Shown: positions 35,325 to 46,945 of the stretch, piece after piece
Position numbering within the stretch: position 1 is the stretch's first letter
How the letters are laid out: each line of letters begins with the position of its first letter
Assembly: GCA_037501455.1 (NCBI GenBank)
Contig: CM074856.1
Location: forward strand, 22,031,001-22,095,000
Reading direction: 5' to 3'
DNA from: Lantana camara
Lineage: Eukaryota; Streptophyta; Magnoliopsida; Lamiales; Verbenaceae
DNA: 64,000 nt
Notes under the pieces: model-generated
Database searches by the model: none
What the model saw: the letters and a program-made list of their open reading frames with translations, nothing else
Told to the model about the DNA's origin: nothing
Made by a program: the position numbers and the translations under genes

Positions 35325-37404
35325 GTTTCCCTATCCTTACTATTTTTGTACTTGTTGATTCAGTTTTCAATAAAAGTTTCTTCGTGATAATATGCTTGAG
35401 TACTGTGTTTGACGATACGCGAATGATTTTGATTTAAGAGTTTTCAATCGCATTTAAGTTGAAAACGTATGAATGATTTTGGTTTTCCTTAAGCAACAAA
35501 GGTATAAGTGTAGTGTATTTTTTGAAGCAATAGATATATTTCTTTTCCATCTTTTTGGAGTAAAAGATGTACGAAATTTTTCAATCTTTTCCGAGAAAAA
35601 GATGCATTGAGGAGATTATTTCGAGTACAAGGTATGGATTCTTGTTGTTTTCTCTGGAAAAAAAAAAAGAAAGCTATTTCGCAAACATAAAAGGTGCAGC
35701 TATTGTGGAGGATAATTTGTTTGATAGCTGAGATAGCGAATAGAATTTCTCTACAAAGTGATAATAGAATATGTTGATCACTTACTATGTTTTTCGAGCC
35801 ACGAATGAGTTTGATTTATGAAGTTTTGTTGATAGATTATTGCTATCTTTCTTTTTCCGAGCAATAGATCATACGAACAACTTTTTCCGAGTAAAAGAGA
35901 TAGGGTAAGATATGTGATTATTTTTGAAGAAATGTATGCCGAATCCACCAAATAAAATTCCTAAACTACCAAACTTAATAAATTGTGTATAGTGGTAAAG
36001 GGTCTATCCCACAGAGATTGGTTGGTCTCGTAATTCTCCAATAGCCAAGCAAACAAGCAACAAAAATTAAAGGATGGTGGAGGTTAACATAATTAACTAA
36101 GTGCAGAAAATAAAGAACAAACTAAAATTAAATAAACCAACAACAAAGAAAAAACTTAAAGTAGCTAGGAAATAGGACTCTAGTCAAGTTATTATTTCGA
36201 TTCATGTTTGTAATCTGATCATTGATGCACAAATAAGCTTAAAATCCATCGAAGGGCTGGCTATAGTGTCAACAAGCTCTGAACACCTAGTACTTTCTCA
36301 CTTATTCGGTGATTAAGATATGATCTTTACCAACTCCCTAACCAATAAACAACCTTGTAGCTATGATCTCAAGATTTAATTTAATGGCAGTTTTAAAGCA
36401 CGAAAAGAACACCCACCCTAGCCAACAAACATGCAAGCTCGGAATGCTTAAGCTATCATGCATGCATCTCACCACTTTGAAACAAACAAAGGTAAGTTAT
36501 CCATGGTGTTTAACTCTTTATCACAATTAAAATGACAATTATAGATCAATTTAATTTATGAAGTTTGATAGGTGAGTTTCAAGACAACGAATTAGCCAAA
36601 TTAATAATCCATCAACAACCCCGTAGCATACAAATCAAACACATGCAAAGTACCAAGGATTAAAAGCTATAAATCAATTAGACCTCACAAATCACAACAT
36701 GAATCTTGGAAATAACTGAACTAGAAATAAAGGGCTTAGTTGTTGTTCATTCTTCACAAAATATTCAACTAAGAAACTATTAAAGAACTGAAACTAAATG
36801 CCAAGATTATCTAAAAAACATATATTAGAGTACTTCATAAACTAAACATGGAATTCAACTAAATGAAGGAAAGGAAAGGGAATTTCTTGCTCTGATCAAA
36901 ACAGGGGGATTAAGCCCCTGTTCTTACTCTGTTCCAGCAGCAGCAGCTACTGCATTTCTTCTTCTCCAGCCCCCCAAGATGAATATCTGCTTTTTCTATT
37001 CTCAATTAAGCTTATAAGCCCCTCCTTTGCAAGTTGGGCACACACTTCAAGGAAAAGCACTTTTGCAAGTCCCCAAATCACAAATTTAATTCTTAAGATG
37101 CACACTCTGAAGTAAAGGAGCTACAAGTAGATTTAATTGCCAAAAAGGAGAAGTCAGCCGAAATTGTTGACTTGGGTGAGTTGTCTGCTATGTCACCCTT
37201 AGTTTTAGCTATGGTCATAACTTGAAGGTCATGGCTCAAATTTTTTTCTTTACTTATCGCTTCTTTTAGTCCAGATTTTTCATAATCCTCCATTCCAAAG
37301 TATTTAGACCTGCAAAGCCATGTTTAAGCATAATTAAGTATATTTCTAGTTAAATACAGGGGAAAAATTAAAGCAATTAAAGCACTAATTACACACTAAC
37401 ACTG
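35325..37404. other. AT-rich block: Tat 3' region, then an unclassified repeat-like stretch
   Basis: To about 35930 this looks like the untranslated 3' part of the Tat-like element. From about 35940 the character changes (AGTGGTAAAGGGTCTATCCCA and long A-rich stretches). This style is common in interspersed plant repeats, but I could not classify it. I see no coding frame with a recognisable domain and no clear termini. Confidence 0.45.
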
Positions 37405-37902
37405 ACCCTCTCCCTCCCCAATGTTTTTAGTTGCAGGTTGTGCTTTGGAGTTGAGCTAGGCGGCATGAGTCGAGTCCTTGGAGTCTGTCAAGTCATTTGT
37501 TTAAATTTGAGTTTTTTGCATTCACATTTTGTTATTAGGATAAGTTTGTACGAATGTATGCTTTGTTTATGTTATAATATGAATTCTGGACAGGCTTCTA
37601 GGGATAGATTGAACTCATAGATTTATGATTTATGTTTTATGTTGATTTCGTGATTAGGTATCTATGCTAGTTGAACCCGTCAACTATTCTTGTATGGATT
37701 GTTTTGGTTATATGTTTTGCTTCCGCTTGTGCACTTGCTTTTGTTGATTTGATTTTTTGTAGTCAAACGTCCTGCCTAGCTTAGGAGTGAGTCTGTCTGC
37801 CTCTCGTTCGCCTCTGCTTGGTTCATGTACAGACTTTCATTCTCGTATGTGAATTAGGTTTTGGTGTGGGGGATGTGGTGACCCACCGTGAGGGATGCTA
37901 CA
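37405..37902 (+). mobile_element. 3' end fragment of a Ty3-type LTR
   Basis: It ends GGGGGATGTGGTG..GGGATGCTACA. Its first bases match the long LTR at about 30885 (GTTGCAGG, TTTGGAGTT, GAGTCGAGTC). The 5' part is missing. Confidence 0.75.
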
Positions 37903-38984
37903 CCGTTTGATTCATTCCAAATTAACTCAAAAGCTCGGTGTTTCATGAGTGGCATAGTTACTGAACTCTCACCACTCGTACATTCTAACTTAAGGGATCA
38001 CCTTGAGAGAGCTATTCCACGGTTCGTTGTGTGCCCCGAAAGTCTGTTGTAATCACGACCCTCAACTTACTGCATAACCACACACTCGTACACTCGGAGT
38101 TGTCTCACGAGTCAACTAAACACTCATCAAGCATCAAATGCATGCATCAAAAAATAAACACGATTCAAATAACAATTTAAGGATGCATGATGCACGTGCC
38201 ATGAACGATTTGTGTACCGTTCACCGGTATGCTCCTTGAAGTTATTCCCAAAAGAGGATCTTTCTTCATCATCATAATAGTTCCCCATTATAATACCCAT
38301 AGGCACTACTTCGGTTCTTTTCTCGGATAGCATTTTCTTCTTCTTGTAACCTAGGAAGAGCTTATCCAAAGTCTTCTAATAATCTTCGCCGACTCTCTCC
38401 TCAGGGCACGTCTGGATAGTGAATCAATCTCCATGTCCCGAAATTACAATCGGCCACCCTTGCTCTCAAATCTCAAGTCGATCCCTTACCCTAACATGTG
38501 TCGAATTTGTTTGAAGTTATACCTTTGGAGAAGGACTCCGTGAAGTCTCGGATAGGGATTGACCCTTATAGGTCAACTTCCATCCCCAACACCTTACCAT
38601 GCTCGTGTGAATAATGAGTTCGAAAATGTGCGGACTTTTGTCAACAATAATCACCTTCTTTATTAGTAACCATGCCTTACAATATCTTTTATCCTCACCC
38701 TTAACCTTACATGTGGACTCTTCGTACCATTTCTCTCTTCAACTCTTCTCTTCATACGTTGGAGAATATGGTTCGGTTACATAATAGGAGCAACACCCTA
38801 ACAAGTAGACACTAAATATGCGTGTCGGGTTAAAAGTGCAAATGGTATGTATCACATAATCATCACTTGAGCACATAACAAACCACAAATAACAATTATA
38901 ACATATAGGACAAATAATTACAAAAGTAAATATGGTATGGATGCACGTGTTATGAATGCAAGTACCTCTACTTTCGGATTCATT

Positions 38985-39982
38985 TTGACTCCTAATTCGA
39001 AGTCCTTGGTTCCGTCTCCCTGGTTTATAATCTTTCGCCCTTTTGCAATTGGGAAGTTGGTGCTCCGAGGAGCCGCAAACATAGCACATCTTTAGTCTGA
39101 TCCAACATATGTCTTAAGTGTGGTTGGTCTCTCCGCAATGGGCGCATGGTTGGAACTCTCTTTCCGACCGTGGAGGCTTTCCAGTTTTATGCTTCTTCCG
39201 AAGCCCTTTCCCGATTTGAGCACCACGGTGTGTGGTTCTCTCTACTTGTAGATTAGTGCAGGAGCCCAATTCAAGTCTCGGCTCCAAGATCTCATCTCCT
39301 TCACCTTTGGTTAGCCTTCGGGTTTCGATCCTTAATGCCTTTATCGTAGCTTTGGTCCAAATACTCGTATTTTCTGCAATTAGAGTCTCATTGAACTCTT
39401 CCTGAAGGCTGTCCATGAAGTATCTAGCCTTTATCTTGTCGTTGCTCGCAATGTGGGGCACGAAGATGCTGAACCTCTCGAATTCCTCGATGTACTCCAT
39501 TATCGTTCTATTTTCTTGTTTCAATGTGAGGAACTCCTCGAGCCTGCGATCCCTCAGAATTGATGGAGTGTACCTCTTTCGAAACTCTCGGACAAACATA
39601 TCCCATGTCAACTCTTCATTCGTTGCCCCCTAGTTGTGACGTAACCCTTATCTACCACTATCGATGTTGTCCTTGGAGGAGAAAAGAAGTAAGGTATGCT
39701 CTATATTGAGGGTTGCACGACCAAACTTCAAAGATGCTCTCTATTTCGGAGAGCCACTCCTCGACGCTAATATCATCACCTCCTCTAAATTGGGGAGGAT
39801 TAAAAGCTCTAAACTCCCGGTACATAGTTGTCATCGGAGTCTATAGGTTGCACCATAGTTGGAGGTTGTCCTTGATTTGGTTGAAAGTGTTGGAACATTG
39901 CGGTCATGAACTCCTCAGCGTTGAATGATGGACGAGGATGTTGGTGAGGTGGATGCCCATAGTTTGGTCGTCGTGGTAGCAT
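38985..39982 (-). pseudogene. Ty3 gag remnant with two CCHC knuckles
   Basis: The ATG at 39982 (MLPRRPNYGHPP) lies one base after an acceptor-like TTTTCAG. The frame stops at 39809 and gag continues in other frames: FRGGDDISVEEWLSEIE, then 39611-39114 with FVREFRKRYTPSILRDRRLEEF. Two zinc knuckles follow: CAHCGETNHT..DIC (interrupted by a stop) and CYVCGSSEHQLPNC. The reading ends at a donor-like AG|GTAC near 38967. Not functional. Confidence 0.8.
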
Positions 39983-40232
39983 CCTGAAAAGCTTAACTAA
40001 GCCAATATATAAATATGCATGCTGGTTAATTAGTAAATGGATATGGCACATAGGTAAACCAACTAAGAGCAATCAAGGAATGCAATGCATACGGAATGTA
40101 AAGTTAGCAAGTTGATAGAAATCAAACACATAGCTTAACAAATCACAATGCAATGCACACATAATCAAATTGTCCCTATATCATTAGACCTAGATAGACA
40201 CAAATCGATATTGAACCCCGATTTTGCAACCT

Positions 40233-40247
40233 AGGGCTCTAATACCA
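40233..40247 (-). other. Primer-binding site of the inverted Ty3 element
   Basis: On the minus strand TGGTATTAGAGCCCT matches the initiator-Met-type PBS with one change. It lies eight bases after the LTR end. Confidence 0.8.
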
Positions 40248-40255
40248 CTTTAGGA

Positions 40256-41835
40256 TGTAGCACCCGAACCGGTGGATTACCACATCCCCCGCACCTAAAC
40301 CCGAACACACATATGAAATGGAAGTCCATACATGTGCCCAAGCCTAAGCGAACGGGAGACTTACACACACTCTAGGGTAGGTAGAGCTAAAACCAATAAA
40401 AATGCGCAACAACAAAGTAAGAATAGTGGAAGCGTGCATATACATATCAACAACGCATCAAGATTGAGCATAAAAGAAGCCATTACAACCGGAGCAACAT
40501 AATATCAATCATAATATTGAAAATATGCATTAGATAACCAAATCATATACAATGTCCCAAAGTATGCAAAATGGAATGTGAACTCGACCTATACGATAAG
40601 ATAGACTCGACCGACACACTCCTCCGCCTAGCTCGAACCAAAGTCATGCATGCAAGGTAGCCACGAATGGCCGTTTCCTCCTTTTCTTCACAAAAGGGGA
40701 ACAACTGTTTGGTAAAACAAATTCTCCCTTCATCATGGCCAGAATGGCCATTCTCCATGCAGCACCATAGGTTAGAACGACAGTTCGTGCATAGCCAAGT
40801 CACTTGCACATCCAAACGACCGTTCGGGTGTTTCCTTATGTAATATCGAATGCCCGTTCACGACAACAAGCTACTTCTTCCTCAATTCGTTGATAGCAAT
40901 AGCATATTGAAGGTAACAGCAGCAAAGCATGAACATAACTACCATGAGAAACAAGTTCATAAATGTAACATAGAAGCTTAATAGGTCAAGAAAAAACATC
41001 CATGAGTTTAAATGACACAAGAATGCATCAAGAATTCACAAAATGACATAAACCCTTACTATTCATGCTCTTGGTCAAACATATACTTCGGTATAAGATC
41101 GGGAGGCAAAATAGGAGCAGAAACAAAGCTTAAGTCATGAGGAACACGAAATTAACCTTGGATCGAAAATCAGAGAAGAAACGGACAAGATATTTGAGCT
41201 TGAAGGTAAAATGGCCAAAGTTTCTTCTTTCTCCTTTCTTCATTTGAGCTGCTACGTTTTGTGTCTTAAAAGGGGTGAGAGAGATGGGTTTTGGCTAAAA
41301 ACGAACAAGAAAAATCGGTTCGATTAGGTTCGGTTCAAGGGCGGTTCGATTCAATCGGGTCAAATTTAAAGCTTAAGGAGTTTAAAGGGCTTCAGAAAAA
41401 TATGGGGTTTATTCTGTTGGACTCGAATCGTCGAAACAAATCCAGTGGTGGTTTTGAAATTCAAATTGGAATTCCCGAGTTCGAGTTAGCCAAAAAGGGG
41501 CTAAGAATAGCCTATTTATAAATAGGCCCCCAAACTTATCAAAAAGTGCAACTAGGTTCAACCATAAGGGTAAATCATCCATAAAACATCCTAACATCAT
41601 AGAAAGGTATTCATAAATCATGTAATTCAATTAATCACATAATTGACATATTTGGCACTGAATTCACGAAAAACAATTATGAACGAGGAAATATGTTTTA
41701 ATTTAAACACATAGGGCAAATTGATCACTTAATTGAGTTAATTAGCGTATATATATTAAATTAAAAGAACACAATTACATAAATAAACCCTCTCGTGATG
41801 TTGTACTTGACTTACCGAAGAAACAGGGTGTCACA
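40256..41835 (-). repeat. 5' LTR of the inverted Ty3 element, 1580 bp
   Basis: On the minus strand it starts TGTGACACCCTG and ends GGGTGCTACA. A TATA box (CTATTTATAAATAGG) lies at about 41510-41525. A pyrimidine-rich leader ends in a donor-like CCAAG|GTTAAT at 41157/41156. The palindrome array is at 40664-40860. Confidence 0.88.
40664..40860 (-). repeat. Array of six degenerate AACGGCCGTT palindromes
   Basis: Centres are at 40670.5, 40704.5, 40747.5, 40780.5, 40819.5 and 40853.5, so spacings are 34, 43, 33, 39 and 34 bp. Copies include GAATGGCCGTTTCC, GAATGGCCATTC and AAACGACCGTTC. The same alternating rhythm appears in two other LTRs of the window. Confidence 0.85.
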
Positions 41836-41840
41836 ACACC

Positions 41841-42937
41841 CGGCGACTATGGGTAAGGACCCCCGGGACGGTATCGGGCCGTCAGGTTTCACTCATGTGC
41901 TTAGTTTTCATTTGAGGTATCACGCACGACTCTGGGAGCTTGGGAAGATGTGGTATTCTTGAGTTGTCGGCATAAAAACCGGCGATGTGTTGTGGGATCG
42001 CTATCCCTCATGGTTATGTTATGATGGTTAGGGTCACACGGCTCTTTCATCATTGGTGTGAGCGGGGAGATATGTTTATGTATTTGTTTTCTTATGATTT
42101 ATGAGGAGTAAAGGTTGAAAGTTCGTACTCGCCGAGCATTATATTTGTTATGCCTTGGAGTTGTGAAACGGGATAGTGTTTATGAAAATGCTTTCTATAT
42201 GTATAAGTTTGTATTGAATTACGTTTTGGTATGTAAAACCTAATCCCGATTCATGATTCCACCTTTGTTATGTGTTGTGCTCTATTATGTATAGTGTCTG
42301 GGTGTTCGTTAGCCCCGTCTCTTAGTCGTTCGACTGACCTCTTTCTTTACCTTTTAGTTGTAAGTCTTTTGAGCTCGAACTAGACGGGGAAGTGTGTCGT
42401 ACGAGTCGTACTTGTCTGTGTAGGTTGAGTTAGGTTACATTTTGTTTACATACACTCTTTCTATGATATGTATTTTTATAGTGTCTGGGTGTTCGTTAGC
42501 CCCCTCTCTTAGTCGTTGGACTGACCCCTTTCTTTACCTTTTAGTTGTAAGTCTTTTGAGCTCGAACTAGGCGGGAAAGTGTGCCGTACGAGTGGCACTT
42601 GTCTGTATAGGTTGAGTTAGGTTGACATACACTCTTTCTATGATATGTATTTTTGGATGACGCCTTTGTAGCTTATGTTATAGGTTCTTTTGGGTCGTGT
42701 TGGCTTTTATGATAATATATGCTAGTTGAATGGTGTATGTTGATTAATTGTTTCCGCTAGTATGTTTGTGTTGTTTCTTTCACGCACTCTGAGTTTTCTA
42801 TCTTAGCTCCACCTAGCCTAGTGTTTGTGTTGGTCTCTTGTTTGCTTTAACTTGTACTTGTGTACGAATTTCCCATTTTGTATACGAGTTCGGGTCTTAG
42901 TGTGGGGGATGCGTTCTCCCCCGTTAGGGGTGCTACA
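41841..42937 (+). mobile_element. 3' part of a plus-strand Ty3-type LTR
   Basis: It begins inside the LTR (CGGCGACTATGGG) and ends GTTAGGGGTGCTACA at 42937. It shares blocks with 30355-31300 and with 63960 onward. It contains a 187-bp tandem duplication. Confidence 0.75.
42291..42655 (+). repeat. 187-bp tandem duplication inside an LTR
   Basis: Copies at 42291-42477 and 42478-42655 both run from ATAGTGTCTGGGTGTTCGTT to TTTCTATGATATGTATTTT, with about ten differences. The second copy is slightly shorter. Confidence 0.9.
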
Positions 42938-43019
42938 AAAAGAGAATTTCCTCATTTGAGATCTATCGATTTCAGAACAGGCGATCTAATGACTTGAGGG
43001 CAGAAAACTTAGCCCAAGA

Positions 43020-43710
43020 AGAATATTTAATTGATTGTAAAATCCCCTAAGAAGAATATTTAATTGATTGTGAAATCCAAGAATCCAAGTATGAGCAACA
43101 AAATTGTGGCCTGCATTCTTTGGAGGAAAATAATTATGGCTTAAGGGAACTATTTAAAGACAATCATGATGTTCGTTCCATTAAGCCCCCACCTACTATG
43201 AACTCGACATACGAAGATGATGTGATATCCACTGAAGATGCTAATCCATCATTTGAGGCGGGAATTGATGCGGTGGTTGACAAAATAATTGATTGTGCTT
43301 TGCCGGTTAATAAAAGAAGCAAAAGAAAAATAAAAAGAGAAATTGTTAAAAAAAAATGAGATCTCACCTATGATTCCCGAACCAGAACAACAAATACAGT
43401 CGTCAAGCGTAGAATGTATTGAGGCAACCTATATGCCAGAATTGAAATCTCAAATTGGTGTTGTATTTGGAAGTTTACAAAAACCTGAATATTTAGGCTC
43501 TAGCACGAGCACACCGACTAGTACAGTCAACCACTCCAGCTAGTGATTCAGTCAAGTTAAGTTCTTGTAAAATATCAGAGTCGTCACCCAATGAATATCT
43601 TCTTAATGCATACACTAAAACTCGGTCTTCAGTGCATAAACGTTCCTCATCCGGTGGGATTGAACTAGTTAAGTTTCACTTTGAAGATATATTCGTTCCT
43701 AAAAGATAAT
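43020..43710 (+). pseudogene. Unrecognised decayed coding remnant
   Basis: A protein-like reading runs through several breaks. It starts with a duplicated EEYLIDC segment, then an open frame at 43120-43359 ending in a lysine-rich stretch. A slip in a nine-A run near 43350 moves it to the frame 43343-43543. Another shift gives SSPNEYLLNAYTKTRSS..FHFEDIFVPKR. I do not recognise the family. It could be an accessory ORF of a retroelement or a host pseudogene. Confidence 0.45.
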
Positions 43711-44231
43711 CTTTTTCTTTCGATCGACTTTCAACTTATTGAGATAAAAATAATGATGATTGGGACTACGAATACAATATGAAATAGTTTACTTCGCCAT
43801 TTTCCAATCCATTGGCTTTGGGTTAATGACATATGGATTGTAATGTAATTAAACAGCCCAGTGTATACCTGGGCTGTTAACTAAAGTGGGTTAAGTGGAT
43901 TTGGGTGGGATGTTTACTTTGAACTGCATACTCCACTTGTTATCATCTAAAATGCCCATATTATCCTCATAAAAAGCATGTGTGGAACTCAACGCATAAA
44001 TTTAACAAGAAAATAAAGGTAATTGAGTAATTTGCCTTTACCCATCCACATTGGGTTAAATTGCAACTCTAATTTTGAGTTGCAAAATACAACTCTGACA
44101 CACCATACCAACGCAAGGCTAGCGGGCCGCATGCAGGTCTTGACCCAAACGAGGTAAACAACCTTAAGAGGCAGATACCAAAGCTAATCTAATGTATTAT
44201 GCCCAAGTAAACTATTTCAATGAAGATTATC
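43711..44231. other. Spacer before the second Copia element
   Basis: No gene is visible. One feature stands out: a perfect 10-bp inverted repeat AACAGCCCAG / CTGGGCTGTT at about 43852-43878. Confidence 0.6.
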
Positions 44232-44236
44232 AATAT

Positions 44237-44519
44237 TGTTACAAAAGACGCAATTAATGGTGGAATGCCATTGTGATGCTGAACCTACACACTTAATGCA
44301 TTGCGTTTTAAATGCATAAATGCACAATAAATTCTATTGTGTAGATGTAAATTCTTCTTATAAATAGTACATAATTTCAGTACATTACATACACACAGAT
44401 TTGGAACAAGATTTGTAATACATATTACAGAAAGTATTAAATATATCTCATACTCAGTATTAAGAATCATTCAATTATTTTGTCCTATTTCACGTATTTA
44501 CAATTTCAGTTTTACAACA
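44237..44519 (+). repeat. 5' LTR of the 5.5-kb Copia element
   Basis: TGTTACAAAAGACGC to TTTTACAACA. A TATAAATAG box lies at about 44359-44367. Confidence 0.95.
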
Positions 44520-44533
44520 CGTTATCAGCACGA
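44520..44533 (+). other. Primer-binding site of the 5.5-kb Copia element
   Basis: CGTTATCAGCACGA directly follows the LTR. This PBS type, matching an internal (half) initiator tRNA, is known for some plant Copia lineages. Confidence 0.75.
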
Positions 44534-45203
44534 TCGTTCTATTTTCTCCGACGAATCGACTAGAAAACAAGAGTAATATTTTCTATCTATTTATTTACAT
44601 TCTCAGATTACTTATCCATTTACAATTTCCTATATAGTATTATTACAAGTGAGTATATCTCCCCATAATAATTATTTATATATAATAAAATGTTAAAATC
44701 TCATAATATTACTTAATTATTTATATCCAATGGAAGACTAAACCTCCTAATAATATTAACTTATTTATAATGAAAGCCCGAACCTCCTAATAATATTTAT
44801 TTATCTGTAATGGAAGATCATGCCTCCTTTATTCATTTATGCAGTACATAATTAAATGCATTTAAATTATGTTCTAATTGTTAATATTTATACTTATGTA
44901 TTAATTGTTTTGCATATGTTTTTATTAACATTAAGCATGCATAGCTTATTCTCATTAATACTTACATATACGTTTAATTGCATGCATAACTTATATTTAT
45001 ACTTACGTATTAATTGCTTTTACATTTATTTGTGCTCTTAGTAAAATAAAATAAAATATATATGTATCATCTTCATTGTACTTTTCATGATCCCTTAATT
45101 TCTCACGGGTATAAGATTTAAACTTAGCATTTAAATTATTTTATGTGTTATTTGATAGAATAAATGTGCTAATTATTTTCTCTATCTTATATTAGTTGCA
45201 AGT

Positions 45204-46274
45204 ATGTCAAATCTTACGAAGCTTGAGTTCGCTGCTCTAGATCTCACTGGAAAAAATTATTTGTCATGGGTTCTTGATGCAAAGATCCATCTAAATGCAA
45301 GAGGTCTTGGTGAAACAATTATGAAAGAATATGAGGCATCAAGCCAAGATAAGGCTAAGTCCATGATTTTTATCCGTCATCACCTTGATGAAGTATTAAA
45401 AACTAAGTATTTAACTGTAGAGGATCCGCTTGAATTGTGGGACAACTTAAGGGAGAGGTATGATCATCAGAAAACTGTTATTCTCCCTAAGGCTCGTTAT
45501 GAGTGGATTCATTTGAGGCTACAAGATTTCAAAACTGTATCGGAGTATAACTCAATAGTTTTCAAAATCAGCTCTAAGCTGAAATTGTGTGGTGAACCCC
45601 TTACTGATAATGATTTACTTGAGAAAACCTACTCTACTTTTCATCCCTCAAATTTGCTCCTGCAGCAATAATATCTTGAAAAGGGTTTTACAAAATATTC
45701 TCAGTTAATCACATGTCTCTTGGTAGCCGAAATGAATAATGAGCTTTTATTGAAAAATCATGAAAGCCGCCCCACTGGATCTGCTCCTTTGCCAGAAGCA
45801 AATGCAGCAGTACACAACTACCCCGGAAGAGGTTGTCGTGGTCATGGACGAGGTCGTGGCCGAGGGCGTGGGTGTGGGCGTGGGCGTGGACAAGGACATA
45901 GAAACTGCAGTTATCATCATCCTGGTGGTCCTTCTGGAAGCCAAAAAAATAATCATTTAAGCAAACAAAGAAAAGACAAATTTACCCAAAATGATCATCA
46001 GAAGGGTATAGAAAACCCATGTTTTCGATGTGGTCTAAAGGGCCACTGGACGCGTACCTGTCGTACGCCTGACTATTTTGTTAAGCTATATCAAGCTTCA
46101 ATCAAAGGAAAGGGAAAAAATGTTAAGGCAAATTTTGCAAATAATATCCCTGATTTCGATAATCCAGATAACGAGATTGAAGCAAATATGACTCTCAAGG
46201 ATGATGAATTTGACAGCTTCGTCGGTATCACGCATCTCGATACGACTGATTTTCTCATGTCGAATGAACTCTAA
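45204..46274 (+). pseudogene. Copia gag with CCHC knuckle
   Basis: The ATG at 45204 opens MSNLTKLEFAALDLTGKNYL, a UBN2-type gag. The frame is broken by TAA at 45669-45671 and continues in the same frame to 46274. It includes an RGRGRGRG-like basic stretch and the zinc knuckle CFRCGLKGHWTRTC. Confidence 0.9.
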
Positions 46275-46435
46275 CTTACATAGTTGATTATTAGTTATAT
46301 GCTATTTGAACTTTCTCTCGTATTGTATTATGTTTTATTTCCTATCATTATGTACCCCGTTTTGCTATTAGTCTTATTATCCCACTTGTTATTTTCATTC
46401 CCTTATTATGAATTTTTTATTTTGATTATGAAGAT

Positions 46436-46945
46436 ATGGATACAGCACTGCATTCATACGAGATTGACTCAAATAAAAGGAATATATGTCTTGCAAACAG
46501 TGCCACGACGCACACAATCCTAAAGGATAGAAAATATTTCTCTCATTTGACAAAAAGTGAAGCAAATGTCAATACTATATCGGGCAGTGCAAAATTGATT
46601 GAAGGCTCCGGAAGAGCTATAGTATTACTACCCCATGGGACAAAGTTTATAATTAATGATGCATTGTTTTGCTCTAAGTCCCAAAGAAATTTGTTGAGCT
46701 TCAAAGATATCCGTCTTAATGGATATCACATTGAAACTGGAAATGAGAAGAATACTGAATACTTGTATATAATAATTATTGAATTTAACAAAAGGCGTGT
46801 TTTGGAAAAATTACCTGCTTTCTCATCAGGTTTATATTATACATGCATAAGTGCAATTGAAGCACATATGCCATCACAAACCAGAAGTTTGTGGATCCAC
46901 AAGATTTTATTATTTGGCATGATCGATTGGGTCACCCCGGTTTAA
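46436..46945 (+). pseudogene. Copia protease with Asp-to-Asn change at the active site
   Basis: The frame reads ICLANSATTHTILKDRKYF. Related elements have DSATTH, so the catalytic aspartate appears changed to asparagine (AAC, 46496-46498). The frame leads into the start of the integrase zinc region before a stop at 46945. Confidence 0.85.

Larger units (their letters stand above)
9036..35930 (+). mobile_element. Decayed Ty3/gypsy retrotransposon (Tat-like), host of nested insertions
   Basis: Separated pieces in one orientation follow the Ty3 order: 5' LTR, gag, protease, RT, RNase H, a second RNase H, integrase. They are interrupted by a TRIM, a Copia element and a long LTR. At each interruption the pol reading resumes after one copy of the 5-bp target duplication, so this was once a single element. 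A second, archaeal-type RNase H domain is characteristic of the plant Tat/Ogre lineage. There are many stop codons and frameshifts, and I found no 3' LTR. The 3' limit near 35930 is approximate. Confidence 0.85.
37905..41835 (-). mobile_element. Inverted, truncated Ty3 retrotransposon (LTR, PBS, gag)
   Basis: Reading the minus strand: a 1580-bp 5' LTR (41835-40256), a PBS (40247-40233), a gag remnant (39982-38985) and then undefined interior sequence to 37905. RT, integrase and the 3' LTR are absent. ACACC occurs at both ends (37900-37904, 41836-41840), but the left end is not an LTR terminus, so this may be chance. The gag style suggests a chromovirus (Del/Tekay-like), by inference only. Confidence 0.7.

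Noticed and set aside
37900..41840. ACACC as a target-site duplication of the inverted Ty3 element
   Set aside because: The left side is not an LTR terminus and the 3' LTR is absent, so the 5-bp match may be chance.
43852..43886. Helitron 3' end (hairpin followed by CTAA)
   Set aside because: The base after CTAA is A rather than T, and no TC 5' end or Helitron coding sequence was found.
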